From Mesostigma viride (lineage: Eukaryota > Streptophyta > Mesostigmatophyceae > Mesostigmatales > Mesostigmataceae), in assembly GCA_009746045.1 (NCBI GenBank), contig RPFO01000412.1, positions 866,662-930,661 of the forward strand: 64,000 bases of DNA, written 5' to 3'. The position numbers were made by a program, and so were the translations under genes. How positions within the stretch are numbered: position 1 is the stretch's first letter; each line of letters begins with the position of its first letter. Under the pieces are notes generated by a model. That model made no database searches. It saw nothing but the letters and a program-made list of their open reading frames with translations, and was not told the DNA's origin. Positions 41,568 to 53,600 of this stretch are shown here, in pieces.

Positions 41568-42848
41568 ATGACAAGAGCTTTCAAAAACACCCCGGAACGC
41601 CGCGAGCAGCTTCGACGAGCTCAGGCGAAACGACGCGCCAACTTCCGAGATATCACGAATTGCATCTCAACGAAGTCAAAGGTTGGAAAGGGGGTGTGGA
41701 ACCCATCTGACCGATGGATAAACAACCACCCGGATTGCGCGGAAAAAATAGGGCTCCACAAGAAAGAAGCAGAAGTCGCAGATGATACGCATATGATAGA
41801 CGACGACGACGAACCCATTCAAGCCCCACCGACTCGGCACAGTGGGCGATATTGGACCCTGAACGAGGCAGCCAATGTCGCAGAGGGGCGACCAGAATTT
41901 CATCCCATTGGCGTGGATCGCGGAAGGGAGCTTGGCCCAGTGAAGAGGACAGCGGTTCAGTACATCGGACGACTAACGACGCTGCTGCGAGCTCTGGGAT
42001 GCCCGTCCGATGAATCAGTCGACTGCCTAGCTGATGTCGACCGTGTCTTGAGGGTCGCGAAAGAGACTGCGAAACCTGTCAAGAAGGTTAAGGACCCCGA
42101 GCAGACCTGGCTTGCAGGAGAGCGCAACTTTCTGGCTGTCATCAACGCCGTGAACAAACTCATGCCCGGGGACAAGCAACTTCCGAAGTCTGTCACTGAT
42201 AAATATGTCGAGCGCATTAGAAAGACGTTTGAGGGGCGCTTTGAGCGGCTTCTGGAACGGTCTAAAAACGAGCCTCTTAACTATGACTACGCGGAACTCC
42301 AGGGGATTAGAGACAAGGAAGTGAGCAAAGACAAGACATCCGATGCGGCCTTGATGGGATTGCTCTATCTCTCTGGCCCTGAGCTGCCTCCCACGCGATA
42401 CAATTTCTACAACACGCGAGTCATGGACTCGATCCACCAGCTCAAGGAGAACGAGAACGGGTATATTCCGAGCGAGCACAGGATCGTGTTGCGAGATTAC
42501 AAGACAGTCGGCACGTTTAAGGAGTACAACAACGTCATCCCCGCGAAATACAAAGCGCTCCGTGCCGCGATGGCGAGGAGGAAGGATCAGACGTATATTT
42601 TCGAAGATCCGAAGAAACCCGGCGATCCGATGCCTCATAGCATGTTTGCATCCATCTACAACCGAGTGTATCACGGCATCAACAATACACGTAGGGCCTT
42701 TATCACTGAGTTTTCGAAGCACGCGGAGTCCGCTGACAGGTATGAGATCGGGCGTCTCATGGGGCACGACGCCCAAACGGCGCTCGTGTATGAGAGGGCG
42801 GCGACTGGGCCGAGGAGGGGTCGTTCGCGCCGCGCCAAGAAGACATGA
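41568..42848 (+). CDS. PLV tyrosine recombinase (integrase)
   Basis: 426 aa. The C-terminal catalytic domain shows NTRRAFITEF (Arg 375/376 in the HxxR-box position, with Asn for the usual His), LMGHD (His 400) and the nucleophile-bearing ALVYERA (Tyr 408). The N-terminal half is basic with a helical DNA-binding region. It would integrate the viral genome by site-specific recombination, fitting the integrated state seen here. GTTATAAGTA lies 10-19 nt before the ATG. The basic C-terminal tail (GPRRGRSRRAKKT) may aid DNA binding or nuclear import. Confidence 0.85.
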   Translation: MTRAFKNTPERREQLRRAQAKRRANFRDITNCISTKSKVGKGVWNPSDRWINNHPDCAEKIGLHKKEAEVADDTHMIDDDDEPIQAPPTRHSGRYWTLNEAANVAEGRPEFHPIGVDRGRELGPVKRTAVQYIGRLTTLLRALGCPSDESVDCLADVDRVLRVAKETAKPVKKVKDPEQTWLAGERNFLAVINAVNKLMPGDKQLPKSVTDKYVERIRKTFEGRFERLLERSKNEPLNYDYAELQGIRDKEVSKDKTSDAALMGLLYLSGPELPPTRYNFYNTRVMDSIHQLKENENGYIPSEHRIVLRDYKTVGTFKEYNNVIPAKYKALRAAMARRKDQTYIFEDPKKPGDPMPHSMFASIYNRVYHGINNTRRAFITEFSKHAESADRYEIGRLMGHDAQTALVYERAATGPRRGRSRRAKKT

Positions 42849-43060
42849 CCAAAAGGAAACAAAAATTTTACAATTGGAAACAACAAATTTTTAATGGAAA
42901 CACGCATTTTTATAAGCAAAACTTTTTCTACGGCACTCGTTTTGGGCGGATTTGCGCCCGCCGAGGACTTTTTGGTACGGAAAGAAACAGCCCAACTTTA
43001 TAAAGGGAAACAAGGATAAAAAATTTTCTCATCTATTTTTTATAATACAAAGTTGCTGAC
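42849..43060. promoter_or_regulatory. AT-rich intergenic region and promoter of the primase-helicase gene
   Basis: Repeated GGAAAC/GGAAACAA words (42855-43010) and a TTTTTTATAATAC element at 43036-43048, 12-24 nt before the ATG at 43061. The longest spacer in the plus-strand arm, so a possible replication or regulatory region. Confidence 0.5.
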
Positions 43061-46000
43061 ATGGCATCGACACTCGAGACCCTTCCAAACCTGTCACACG
43101 TCGACATCTGCCCTAGTGCAGAAGGTTCGATGACTAGACCACCCACGCCGAATGACGGTTACGATGTTTTTTCGTCACGCCCAGAGGACCACTCATCGGG
43201 TATAAAAACACCAACTGCACCACTCCCCCCACATCGACCGCCAAGATGGCGGGCACCTCGGGGTTTAAGCCCTTGTGGTTTGCATCCAAAAAGACCCCGA
43301 CGCACGCGAGACTACCCGGCGTCATGTACTCATACGACGAAGAGAGAGCACAAGACGCTGCGGAGGCTTATGGGCGTTCTCATGGGATGAAGTACTTGAT
43401 GGCGCTGAACGCCTACAAAAAAACGAACATGTACGCTGCGTTTGGCTGCAAGGAGGATTTGATAAAGACTCACGCAGAACTTTCTGAGAGCGATCCGCAC
43501 CTGCTCGAAATTCTCTCGCCTGGCGTCTACGTTTGCCCGTATTTTGATTTCGACTGGGAGACTAACGAACCACTCCCTTATGATCTCGAGAGGTACGCCA
43601 AGTCTGCGATTTTATCGTTCTTCTATGACATGTACGAGCTCGACCTCGACAAAGACCGCGACTTGAAGGTTCTTCTCGGCCATCGTGTCAGGAACGGGGT
43701 TTTCAAGAACTCGGTCCACGTCACGATTCCTGGGATATATATCCCGACGATGGAAGAAAGGGTGAAGATGGGAGAGCTTTTCCAGTCGTTCCTAGAGCAG
43801 TGCGCCATGGATTTGACAGGTGGGGCTCAAGGGAGGGTGTGCCGACTTCTCGTCAAGTCTGACCATACACGGGAGGACTGGGAGGATATGCACGCTCATG
43901 CCAATCCTGTAGTTGAGAAGATGCCTGGTGTGTGGGCACCTAAGCACGACCTGGAATTCGCCTATGACAAGAACATCTACTCCAGATACCGCGCCTTCCG
44001 GATGATGGGCATGAAGAAGCGGGACGACAGCGGGGAAGACGCCTATCTTCGTCCAGTCCCAGGGGAGAGCACCGACGTCGCAGATTACCTGGTGACGGTC
44101 TTCGACGAGACAGGGCTGATTCGTCTGCCTTACATCGACGATTCCGAGCTGTCAGATTCGAGCCACCCGGTGTTTAGAGGATGCGGCAAGACTGTCCCTC
44201 CACCAGAGGGGCTTGACATCTCCGTCTCCATCGAGGCAATGAAAAAGTTCTCTCCCGGGTGCAAATACCTGTACACGACCTGCAAGAGCTCCGAGCACGG
44301 GGAGGCGACGTTCGTCAAGTACTCGGTCGACTCTGCGAACCCGGTGTGCAAGATCTGCCTGAGGGTTCACGCCAACAACGGGCCATTCAACCAAATCCTC
44401 AAGGATGGATCGGTCCTGTACAGGTGCCACCAGGACTCTCAGCGCCGTTTCATTGAGATTGCGCCACCGACAGCCGTAGTCTTGATGGCAAATGGGGTGC
44501 CTTTCACTGAGACATACGACGAGGAGAAGATCCGCCCGTTCGACACCAAGAAGCTTCTCGGCGATGGCGAGAAGAAGACGCTGCTCATCCAGTCCAATTG
44601 CGGAACGGGGAAGTCGGAGAGGCTTCGAGAATTCGTAAACGAGGCGGTGGGGTTCAAGAAAGACGTCCGCATGCTGTTCGTGGTGGCGAACATCGCTCTC
44701 TCCAAAGAGGAGGTTCGCAACTACCAAAAACTCAGCGAGCTTGAGCAGGTGTGGACGTGGTCCAACGGAGCATTCCGCTCCAGGTACAACGCCCCAAACG
44801 TCCGGTCCTACCTCGCAGGAGATGGCGGGATGATCGCTGACGACCTCGTCGCCATCGTCGTGAACAGCGTCCTCCGCCTGCCAGACAAGCCGTTCGATGT
44901 CCTCGTGCTGGACGAGGTGTACAACACCTTGAATGCGCTATCCGGTTCTCATATCAAGTCCCATCGCAAGAAGGACATCATTCGAAAACTGGTGTACTTC
45001 ATCGAGACCGCCAAGGTGGTCATCGCCATGGACGCCACCGTCACACAGAAGGTGCACGACTTTCTTTCCGCGCATCGACCGAATGGGGGGTTCGTCGCCA
45101 CACGGAACGTGTTCAAGCGTCCTACAAACCGCACCTTGAGGTGGATCGACGTCGACGTGGAGGAGAATTGGATGGGGGTCTACTTGGAGGCGGTTGTCAA
45201 CGAGTGCAGGGAGAGGCTGGAAGCTGGCCAGAGGGTGTTTTGCCCCATGAGCGGCAAGAAGATGGCGGAGACGGTGTGCGACAGACTCGCTGCCACTCTC
45301 GAGGGGAAGAACTGGAAACTATACACGAGGGAGACCAGTAAGGAGGGGTTGGACAAGGGGGCAAACGAGGCGTGGAAGGATCTCGACTTCCTGTGCGCTA
45401 GTCCTACCATCACAGTCGGCGTCTCCTACACTGAGCACAGCTTTGACTGCATGGTTGGGGGGTTTATCAATTCTCCCTACTACGCCGAGTACACGACGAC
45501 TCTGCAGCAAATTTTCAGGGTTCGTCATTTGATCAGCGGGGAGATGGTCATCGTCTATCGCGACGACACGACCGGCGCCACCCGCCCTCCCATGGACTAC
45601 GACACCATCGTCCAATCTGTCATCGACGGCGACACACAGCTGCTGAACCTGATGGCCGACAACGCCGAGATCGTTTGCGACTGGGGCGAGGACATGAAGA
45701 GGATTTACAACCCCTCGTGTCCAAAATTCAAGCTGTTCTGCCGAAACCAGCAGGACCAGGCGATCTCGAGGTCCCGGTACAAGCAAAACCTGGTCCAGCT
45801 CTTGACAGAGGACTACGGCGTGGCTCTCGTCTCGGACACCAACATTTCGGTGAACAATTCGAAGAAATTCATTCCTGTCGCTGATCCAGACAAGGACACC
45901 GAGATTTGGATGGTGACGAAGGAGGAGTACCAGAAACTGGAAGAGCGAGTGGGGGGCGACACTCCGCTGTCGACGTTCGAGAGGCGACTCAAGAACGTAT

Positions 46001-46128
46001 ACGAGCTGGCGCATCACTGCTACAACATCCCAGAGGACCTATTCGACGACGAGCTTCCCAAGATTCTGGACAAGGACAAGAAGAGGCACGTTTTCAGCGG
46101 GGTGAGGCAGTATTCGAAGGTCACTGGG
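43061..46128 (+). pseudogene. PLV AEP primase-SF2 helicase, 5' part (split by transposon; 3' part at 56972)
   Basis: The main frame starts at the ATG at 43246. However, the promoter-associated ATG is 43061, whose frame runs into the main one if one C is added to the C6 run at 43225-43230. Numbering from 43246: an archaeo-eukaryotic primase module with PYFDFDWE (D101, D103), KNSVHV (S156, H158) and YSRYRAFRMMGMKK (R252); a Cys-rich region (366-395); then an SF2 helicase of the UL9/herpes origin-binding type with NCGTGKS (451-457), VLVLDEVYN (D556, E557), AMDAT (595-599), VGVSYTEHSFD and QQIFRVR (754-760). It would prime and unwind viral DNA. Codon 961 (GGG, 46126-46128) is the insertion point. 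Confidence 0.85.
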
Positions 46129-46149
46129 CGGGTGGTTTTACCGGATTAG

Positions 46150-47047
46150 GATACATTTTTTGTTTAGGATACATTTGATGCACTGTGCAGTTTTCAGATG
46201 TGTTTGAGGGGGTTGATTGCGCCTAACATGCATTTTATTGAAGCAATGAGTTTCCCAAGATATACATGATATAAACTAAGACAATTGACCCATTAAGGCA
46301 ATGAGACAACATCAATAAGACAACATATGCCAATTGAATAAGACAACTCAACCTTACAGGACGTTGGGCCATCATACGTCCGGAATAATTGTCTCACTTA
46401 TTACATAACCAAACTTTTTGAGGGATCGCCATGGTTGCATGGTTTCCACACATGCGCCCTGCACTCATGTGCATCAAAGGTGTTGCGTCTAGTGCCAACT
46501 CAGTGTCAAAGAACTGATTCAATCATATTTCCCGTGTGGCCATGAAGGCCCACATGAGTTAAACATGGCCGAGAGTGATTGCATCATCCTTCTTGGCGAC
46601 ATCGGTCTTGACGACGTCGATGGGGAAGACGGCAGCACCTGCATGTGAACAAAAGAATCCATGAATTGTGGCATCCAAAGGCAACAACATATTAGCATCC
46701 CATTGAACACGCAGCCACGCTGACCCGGCCATCCAGCCGCCCACGCAGCCACAAAGCCAGCCAGCCACGCAGTGACGCACCCACCCAGCCACACATCCAC
46801 GCATCCACGCACCCGGCACCCCCCCCAGCCAGCCAGCCACGCAGCCACGCAGCCACGCAGCCACGCAGCAGCGCAGCCACGCAGCCACGCACCCTCCTTT
46901 CCAGCCAAGCAGCCACGCAGTCACACAGTCAACCACCCCCATCCCCCCCACCCCCCCCACCCCCCCCCCCACCCCCCCCCCCACCCCACCCCCCACCACC
47001 CACCCACCCCACCCACCCACCCCACCCACCACCCCACCCACTCAACA
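46150..47047. other. Left subterminal region of the transposon
   Basis: AT-rich DNA with repeated GAGACAA/AAGACAAC words (46250-46340), a GCAGCCACGCAGCCAC array (about 46730-46925) and a C-rich CCCCACCC tract (46930-47040). No gene supported. Confidence 0.55.
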
Positions 47048-47319
47048 CTACACGAATGACTCACAAAGAACTGCTGCACCACCGATGATCCCTGCGGGAA
47101 CTGCTCTGCTGCCGACGGTCCCTGCGAAAACTGCTGCAGTGCCGACCATGCCTGTGGAATCTGCCACATTGCCGACGCTGCCTGCGGGAACTGAAGCGCT
47201 GCTGGTGACGCCAGCTGTAACTGAAGTGCTCCCGACGATGCCTGCGGGAACTGCTGTGTTGCCGGTGACGCCAGCTGTAGATGAAGCACTGCCGACGATG
47301 CCTGCGGGAACTGCTGCTG

Positions 47320-47905
<586 letters not shown>

Positions 47906-49529
47906 CTGCTGCAGTTGCTGCTGCTGCTGCTGCAGTTGCTGCTCCAGCTGGACCACTTGTTTCTGCACCTCTTGACGCAGCTGCAAACCAAGCTCTTCAA
48001 CCTTCTTGCTTTGGTTCTCCATAGCTCGTTGCATCTCTCTCATCGTCTGTTCCACGCCCACCAGTACGGGGGTCGGCGGCGGCAGCGGCTGGGTACGCTC
48101 TGGCTGGGTGCGCTCTGGCTGCCGGCGTTTCTCTGCCGGCTGGGAGGACTTGGCTTTGCTGTTCCGCTTGGGTCGCTGTTGTGCGTTGGTGACGTCCACC
48201 AAAGGCGTGGCTGCCTCTGGGGGCTTCACTGTGGGCGGGGGGGCACGCACTCGCATCCCCCGGCTAGGCGCCGGAGACCACGCCACTGCAGCAGGACCTG
48301 AATACAAGGCAAGGGCGGGGTCCCTAGGAAATCCTGTTGTCAAGATGCATGGGACCTCAGCGAGGAAGTCCCATGTCATCTGGGACACCAGCTCACCTTG
48401 GTGCGACTGGGCCCAGGCGAGAGTGCGCTCAATACGCTCGTTTCGCGCACTCTCCGGAAATGTGTCAACTACCTTGAATCCGGGGATGTGCCCAGTGGCA
48501 GGGTCACGATCGACGACCATGCACACCACATCTGTCATCTTGATGGTAGAGGATCTCCCCGTGCCGCATTTGTGTATGCCGATTTTAATGTTTTCTTTGT
48601 TGTGTAGGTCGTTTGGGCGACCAGCACCGCTTGCAGCTGTTTGTCGATGATGAGGCCCCCCACCACCAGCCCGAGGGTATCCCAGCCAGAAATTTCCACG
48701 ACAGACAGTGCCATCGGTCCACTGCGGCTAAAAGACCTTGCAGTAGGGACCGGCGTGCCATCGTCCCGCTTTTCAGGAACGCCGGCCTCAGGTAGAGGGG
48801 AAGAGAACAGAGCCTCCTTAGTGGCGTCCAGCCCCGAACCCGGGTTTGAATGACCATGCTCGTCGGCAGGACGCTGAGGAGACATCGCGGAATCTTTCTC
48901 GTTTGTCGCATTTGCAGCCCCATCATGATGGAAGTCATCCTCTGCCATTGCAGCTTCATCATCACAACCGACATCATCATCGAAATTCAGGTCATCCTCG
49001 GTGACGGGCGTGCGAAACGAATTATCCGGGCACTCTGGGCTGATAGTGGAAGGCTCCGTGGGCTTAATGTTGCTAGTGTGCCCTGGCTGCTCGAGCGTGG
49101 CGCACGGCTGGCATCGTGGAGGGCCGCCGCAGTCAGAGCATTGCCATTCCGTGCCGTCACCGTCGTCTGCGTGCCTGAAAATATGCGTACAGATGCCGTG
49201 CAGGACCTTGCCACATCGGCCGGCGCATTGGTGGTTTGCACCGGCCAAAAAATCTACTTTCATGGCACCAGGTTTCTTTCCTAGCACCCATTTTCTACAA
49301 TCGTCCCCGGCATAACACAAATCACTCAATTCGTCCATGTCATCGATTCGGCTATCAGCATCGGGCATAGTTCCCGTGGCTAGTGCCCATCACCTTCCAC
49401 CTTGAGCGAAGTCACGAATTCAAGCGCGAAGTGCATTTGAATCAAGCGGGAACTGGGTGACACTGCTTGAAGACGTGCAGCTCCAAGGCATGCAAATGAT
49501 GCAATGTATCAAAGATACGATACGCAAAG

Positions 49530-50096
49530 TTCAGGTGTTCAGGTGAAGCCGTGAAGACGTGAAGCCGTGAAGCCGTGAAGACGTGGTGAAGACAGGTGAA
49601 GACGCGGTGAAGACGTGAAGACGTGAAGACGTGAAGACGTGAAGACGTGAAGACACGATACGGCAAGTTCAGGTGAAGTTCAGGTGTTCAGGTGAAGCCG
49701 TGAAGACGTGAAGCCGTGAAGCCGTGAAGACGTGGTGAAGACAGGTGAAGACGCGGTGAAGACGTGAAGACGTGAAGACGTGAAGACGTGAAGACGTGAA
49801 GACACGATACGGCAAGTTCAGGTGAAGTTCAGGTGTTCAGGTGAAGCCGTGAAGACGTGAAGCCGTGAAGCCGTGAAGACGTGGTGAAGACAGGTGAAGA
49901 CGCGGTGAAGACGTGAAGACGTGAAGACGTGAAGACGTGAAGACGTGAAGACACGATACGGCAAGTTCAGGTGAAGTTCAGGTGTTCAGGTGAAGCCGTG
50001 AAGACGTGAAGCCGTGAAGCCGTGAAGACGTGGTGAAGACAGGTGAAGACGCGGTGAAGACGTGAAGACGTGAAGACGTGAAGACGTGAAGACAAG
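49530..50096 (+). repeat. 149-bp tandem repeat, four units
   Basis: Units begin at 49530, 49679, 49828 and 49977 with TTCAGGTGTTCAGGTGAAGC and consist of 9-bp subunits GTGAAGACG/GTGAAGCCG. Located between the two divergent transposon genes. Confidence 0.9.
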
Positions 50097-50149
50097 TTGC
50101 AGCACTCAGCCGCAGCAGTCGCACGCAGGTAGAAACGATAATTTGTTTG

Positions 50150-50605
50150 AATCTGTCAAGACCCCATCGAATGTAAAACAGGTTTTTCGTAAAGAAATCC
50201 GATGTGTGGGCGGGCTTTACATAGTTGCGATTTCTGGCCTGCGATTTCTGGCCTGCGCTGGTTGTCTCTTTTATAGTGCTTCTGCCCAAGCACTACCGGC
50301 TGTAAAACAGTATACTTCTTGAAGAAATCAGTTGGGGCTTTGTTGGGCGTCACATTTGACCGGTGGGCGGAGTTTCCTGCTTCTGTGAAGGCGCCATCGA
50401 ATGTAGATCAGTAGATTTTCTAAAGAAATCTGAGGTGTGGGCGGGGCCTTTATTGCTTGTGTCCATCCACCACCGGATGTAGAACAGTAGACTTATTGAA
50501 GAAAACAGTTTGGGGCTTTGTTGGGCGCCACATTTGAGCGGTGGGCGGGGTTTCTTGCTTCTGTCCAAGCACCACCGGGTGTAATACAGTAGATTTCCTA
50601 TTAAC
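50150..50605 (+). promoter_or_regulatory. Repeated upstream region of the transposase gene
   Basis: Five imperfect units at about 50160, 50289, 50391, 50466 and 50568, each with a core like CCGGATGTAGAACAGTAGA followed by GAAGAAAWCAG and GGGCGGGG. The last unit runs directly into the ATG at 50606. Arrays of this kind next to a transposase start may be transcription or transposase-binding units. Confidence 0.5.
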
Positions 50606-53600
50606 ATGGATGAAGAATGGGATGTGCCAGACCTGGTGGATTCGGATGCGAGTTCTGAAGCTAGTTGGGGCGTAGATTCTGACGGCTCTGACGACGACCT
50701 GCTTCACACGGAAATGGGGCCCGGCACGTCTTCCTCTCGAGCGAAGCGCAGTGGGAAGAAAGATGGCGCCCGGCTTCTCGCCTCCAAATTGAAGTCCGTT
50801 GACAAGGACATCGCCAAGGCCAGGAAGTGCGGTCCGACTTGTGGGGAGCATTGCCTCGAGAAGGTGGGCACCTTACTTACCGATACCAGGTCGTGGACTG
50901 CCTTTCGAGAGTACCTGTACAACCAAACGGACCAGCAGCGCATGGCCTCCCTTTGCGACGTGATCCGGTCGGCCGGCGTGGGCAACATCGAGGTAGAATC
51001 CCCTGCCGACGGTGGCCGTTACAAGAAGTACATCATTACCGGCCCTTTACACGTGGACGTGGTGATTGCGGGGTGCATGTACACCGTCACCGGTTGTGCA
51101 TCTGCCATCCGGAAGATGGCCGGCGTTACCCGGGCGACTTGGAACAATCTGGTGGCGTCGGTCGTGTCGGCGAAAGAGTATTTCCTGACCGTGCATCCCA
51201 ACGACCTAGCGACTTTCGGTGTTGGTCTGGAGCACGCACCACCTGAGCGTGATGCTCGGGGGCGTTCGGAGGTTGGCGAACACGCAGCAATGTGGATGCA
51301 CGAGTTGGTGCAGCAGATCGCAGACCATGACCCGACTCATGCTGGCGTTGTCTTCATGGACGTCATGTCCATCAAGGAGATGCACGCCATGTACGTTGAA
51401 GACGTGGTGGCAGAAGCGGGGGAAGGGGCCAAGGTGCTAGGCTACAACGCATTCTACCGCATCTGGCGCACCTACTGCAAAGGCGACTACTTCCCAGGGC
51501 AGAGGAGCCCGAAGGTGGTGGTATGCCCGCACAACAAGAGCACCGGTCACTGCGCGGACTGCGTGGAACTGCGCATGCGGCGCCGCGGTGCTTCAACTGA
51601 GGCACAACGGCAGTACGTCGACAACCAAATCAAGCAGCATGTCGCTCTGGCCTGGTTTACCCGCCAGAACTATTGGTTGAGGCGCGAGCTTGCCTGCGCG
51701 ATGGTGGCCGCTATGTTGACGGCCATTTTGTCGATCAACCTCGACAAGCTGGATCACGCCAAGACATACTGGCCGAAGCTGGTGGGGGGGCCCGACTCAT
51801 GGGGCAGCTATGCAGGTGGCATGATGCCGTTCTCGCTCTTCTGTGCGGCCGTCCATGGGTACAAGGCGATGTGGTTCATCGTTCTCGCATGGGTCCTCAT
51901 GACCGACAACCTCTCCGGCAGTGTCACCGTCACGATGCTGATGCACATCCTGGCGCAGTTGATGAGGGACCAGCCATGGAGGAGGGCGGGGCTGCCGCAC
52001 ATGCCCAGGTGTTTGTGCCTGCAACTGGACGGTGGGAGTGAAAACCGGAATCACACCGTCTTACTGTTTGCATGGTGGCTCGTACACGTTGGCTTCTTCG
52101 ACGTCGTCGAAATGCACCGCATGCTCGTGGGCCACACGCACGCCGACCCAGATCAGAAATTCGGCGTGCTTGTGGCCTACATGAGACACGCTGTGGCGGG
52201 GGGGCCTAGCTTCGTGCACAAGTACCCAACTTTGGAGAGCTGGGTGGCGGCCATAGAAGAGGCATTCCGTCAGCCTAGTGGTGCAGCTGCGAACTGCAAC
52301 TCGACCGTCCCCGCTGGCACGGAGGTCAAGGTATTGGGGGTCGCTTACGATGTCAGGAACTTTCTCACTCCGTTGCAGCGCGAGTCGTTTGCCGGTTGGT
52401 GCAGCACAGTAGATTGGATGACCGGTAGGGAGGATCAGGTTATCAAGGTCACCAGGGTGCGTGGTGATGTCGTGCAGCCTGCGTGCAGCGAGGCGCAGCC
52501 GGCGCACGGAGGGGCGGCGCCATCGGTGCGCGGCGGGGCGGCAGCGGCGGCGCAGCCGGCACGCGGCGGGGCGGGGCAGTCAGCGGGCAGCGGGGCGGCG
52601 CTGCCGGTGCGCGGCGGGGCGGGGCAGTCGACGGGCGGCGGGGCAGGGCCGTCGACGGGCGGCGGGCCAGCGGTGCTGCCGGCGCGCGCGGGCGGCGGGG
52701 CGGGGCAGTCGGCGCGCGGGGGGCCAGCGGCGCTGCCGGCGCGCGTGGGCGGCGGGGCGGGGCTGTCGACGGGCGGCGGGGCGGGGCAGTCGACGGGCGG
52801 CGGGGCAGGGCCGTCGGCGTGCGGGGGGCCAGCGGTGCTGCCGGCGCGCGTGGGCGGCGGGGCGGGGCTGTCGACGGGCGGCGGGGCGGGGCAGTCGACG
52901 GGCGGCGGGGCAGGGCCGTCGGCGTGCGGGGGGCCAGCGGTGCTGCCGGCGCGCGTGGGCGGCGGGGCGGGGCTGTCGACGGGCGGCGGGGCGGGGCAGT
53001 CGGCGTGCGGGGGGCCAGCGGTGCTGCCGGCGCGCGTGGGCGGCGGGGCGGGGCTGTCGACGGGCGGCGTGGCGGGGCAGTCAGCGCGCGGGGGGCCAGC
53101 GGCGCTGCCGGCGCGCGTGGGCGGCGGGGCGGGGCTGTCGACGGGCGGCGGGGCGGGGCAGTCGACGGGCGGCGTGGCGGGGCGGTCGGCGTGCGGGGGG
53201 CCAGCGGCGCTGCCGGCGCGCGTGGGCGGCGGGGCGGGGCTGTCGACGGGCGGCGGGGCGGGGCAGTCGACGGGCGGCGGGGCAGGGCGGTCGGCGTGCG
53301 GGGGCCAGCGGCGCTGCCGGCGCGCGTGGGCGGCGGGGCGGGGCTGTCGACGGGCGGCGGGGCGGGGCAGTCGACGGGCGGCGGGGCAGGGCCGTCGGCG
53401 CGCGGGGGGCCAGCGGCGCTGCCGGCGCGCGTGGGCGGCGGGGCGGGGCTGTCGACGGGCGGCGGGGCGGGGCAGTCGACGGGCGGGGGGCCAGCGGTGC
53501 TGCCGGCGCGCGTGGGCGGCGGGGCGGGGCTGTCGACGGGCGGCGGGGCGGGGCAGTCGGCGTGCGGGGGGCCAGCGGTGCTGCCGGCGCGCGTGGGCGG

